From JBARCX01 sp049794535 (lineage in GTDB: Bacteria; Pseudomonadota; Gammaproteobacteria; Xanthomonadales; Rhodanobacteraceae): a DNA stretch of 13,333 nt. The translations under genes and the position numbers were made by a program. Below, in pieces: positions 11,979 through 13,333 of this stretch. The notes beneath the pieces were generated by a model. It worked only from the letters and a program-made list of their open reading frames with translations. It had not been told where the DNA came from and ran no database searches. Position 1 is the first letter of the stretch. Each line of letters starts with the position of its first letter. The stretch covers positions 1 through 13,333 of the forward strand of contig JBARCX010000027.1 in NCBI GenBank assembly GCA_049794535.1. The letters run 5' to 3'.

Positions 11979-13333
11979 ATGCGCTCCTTACATCCTCAAA
12001 GCGCAGCTATCGTGCTGCCGCTAGCGCTCCTGGCTTCCTCCATCGCCATGGCGCAGAGCAACCCTGATTCAACGCTCCAAGCGCAGACTTCAACTTCGAA
12101 GCAGGCGACCAATTTGCCCGGTGTGAAGGTAACGGCGCATCCGTCAAATCAAGCGCTCAATACGAATTTCCCTGGCACCCAGGCCACTATTTCCGCTCAG
12201 CAGGTGGAGGCCACTATCAACGTGGTGGATGTCGAGGATGCGGCCAAGTATTTGCCGAGCGTGTTCATTCGCAAGCGCAACTATGGCGATACGCAGCCCG
12301 TGCTCGCTACGCGCACCTGGGGCGTCAACTCGAGTGCGCGCACGTTGGTGTATGTCGACGACATTCCGATTTCCGCGCTGATCGCCAATAACAACACCAT
12401 CGGTGCGCCGCGCTGGGGCATGGTGTCCATGGCGAATGTGGATCACATCGACATGATGTACGGCCCGTTTTCGGCGGCTTATCCGGGCAATGCGATGGGT
12501 GGGGTGATGCAGATCAGTACGCGCACGCCCGAGAAAACCGAGGTGACATTGGAGCAGACCGAGGCCGTGCAGTCTTTTAACCTGTACGGCACACGAGGCA
12601 ACTACAGCACCAGTCAGAGCAGCGCCACCGCCGGTGGGCGTAGCGGTGCGTTCTCGTGGTTTGTGGGTGCCAATCTGCAGAACAGTTTCAGCCAGCCGCT
12701 GAGCTATATCACCAGTGGATCGACGCCAGCCGGCACCAGCGGCACCATCCCAGCGCTCAACAAGCTCGGGCAAACCGCCAATGCGCTCGGTGCTGGCGGC
12801 CTGTTGCACACACGCATGCTCAACCTCAACGGCAAGTTCGGCTATGACCTGACGCCGTATCTGCGCTTGAGTTATCTGGTGGGCTACTGGAGCAACAACG
12901 GCCAGTCGAATGCGCAGACGTATTTGACTGATGGTCGCGGCCAGCCGACCTACGGCAAGACAGCTGGTTTTGCCAGTAATACCTACGATGTGATCGAGCA
13001 TCATCTGATGCAGGCACTGTCGCTGAAATCCGATACCCATGGTGATTGGGACGGCGAGGCAGTGGTTACCCACTACGCCTTCCTCAAGGATCAACAGCTA
13101 TCACCGGCGGGTGTTCTAAGCGGCACGGTGTTTACCCCCAACGGCCGGTTGGCGAATTACGCGGGCACGAACTGGTCGACGCTCGATCTCAAAGGCATCT
13201 GGCGCCCCCTGGGTTATCAAGGCGGGCAGGAGCTGTCGTTCGGCGCACACGCCGATGAGTATGAGTTGAATAACCCGACCTACAACACGGCAACGTGGGG
13301 TGATCCATCGACCGTGACGAGTCTGTACTCGGC
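11979..13333 (+). CDS. TonB-dependent outer-membrane receptor (3' partial)
   Basis: The frame runs without a stop from ATG 11979 to the right edge, giving 451 codons. The product starts with a signal peptide (MRSLHPQ, hydrophobic core, AMA cleavage site near residue 25). LPGVKVTA (about 46-53) is a possible TonB box. A plug domain follows (about 60-185): DVEDAAKYLPSVFIRKRNYG, then RTLVYVDDIPISALIANN, then MMYGPFSAAYPGNAMGGVMQ and ISTRTP. After it come beta-barrel strands with alternating polar and aromatic residues. Such receptors import metal complexes or other scarce nutrients across the outer membrane using TonB/ExbBD energy. The substrate is not evident; the neighbouring DUF2946-type gene suggests a metal. 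No good ribosome-binding site precedes the ATG, so translation may be weak or the start may differ slightly. The remaining barrel lies outside the window. Confidence 0.93.
   Translation, partial: MRSLHPQSAAIVLPLALLASSIAMAQSNPDSTLQAQTSTSKQATNLPGVKVTAHPSNQALNTNFPGTQATISAQQVEATINVVDVEDAAKYLPSVFIRKRNYGDTQPVLATRTWGVNSSARTLVYVDDIPISALIANNNTIGAPRWGMVSMANVDHIDMMYGPFSAAYPGNAMGGVMQISTRTPEKTEVTLEQTEAVQSFNLYGTRGNYSTSQSSATAGGRSGAFSWFVGANLQNSFSQPLSYITSGSTPAGTSGTIPALNKLGQTANALGAGGLLHTRMLNLNGKFGYDLTPYLRLSYLVGYWSNNGQSNAQTYLTDGRGQPTYGKTAGFASNTYDVIEHHLMQALSLKSDTHGDWDGEAVVTHYAFLKDQQLSPAGVLSGTVFTPNGRLANYAGTNWSTLDLKGIWRPLGYQGGQELSFGAHADEYELNNPTYNTATWGDPSTVTSLYS

Noticed and set aside
12144..13094. 316-codon open frame on the minus strand
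   Set aside because: It lies wholly opposite the TonB-dependent receptor, whose signal peptide and plug motifs are unmistakable; the antisense product has no recognisable domain.
1..13333. CRISPR array, tRNA, rRNA, phage or insertion-sequence genes
   Set aside because: No regularly spaced direct repeats, no cloverleaf-like segments and no transposase or integrase-like proteins were seen.

Overview
The window reads as ordinary chromosomal DNA of a high-GC gammaproteobacterium, most likely Lysobacterales/Xanthomonadales and probably Rhodanobacteraceae (Dyella, Rhodanobacter or Frateuria relatives). That placement is an inference from gene content, protein style and the dispersed GC-rich repeats between convergent genes; no rRNA or tRNA is present to prove it. 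No phage, plasmid, transposase, CRISPR array or tRNA gene was found.

Layout, left to right. (1) A 5'-truncated NADPH-dependent FMN/quinone reductase of the ChrR/YieF type (+). (2) A convergent intergenic region holding three dyads, one of them a 144-bp inverted-repeat element. (3) Polyphosphate kinase 1 (-), followed upstream by an AraC-family regulator (-) that is divergent from (4) a fosmidomycin-resistance-type MFS exporter, Fsr (+). (5) A second repeat-filled convergent region. (6) A 903-residue exported M16 zinc peptidase (-). (7) A likely operon (+) of a YbjQ-family protein, a small two-helix membrane protein and a Bax inhibitor-1/YccA-type membrane protein, closed by a strong bidirectional terminator shared with (8) a membrane-bound GGDEF diguanylate cyclase (-). 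(9) A small exported Cys/His/Met-rich DUF2946-type protein (+) with an unusual leader, then (10) the first 451 codons of a TonB-dependent outer-membrane receptor (+) that runs off the right edge.

How the genes may work together. The AraC regulator and Fsr form a divergent regulator/efflux pair of the NimR/NimT kind. The YbjQ, small membrane protein and Bax inhibitor genes look like one membrane-stress or housekeeping unit. The DUF2946 protein and the TonB-dependent receptor probably form a metal or metal-complex uptake module; copper is suggested only by the Cys/His/Met content. ppk1, the M16 peptidase and the diguanylate cyclase look independent.

The least explained signal is the DUF2946 leader (about 11328-11417). 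A 16-codon upstream ORF with its own ribosome-binding site ends inside a perfect hairpin followed by TTTT, and an alternative pairing is available upstream. This looks like a leader-peptide attenuator, but it is a prediction from sequence alone.
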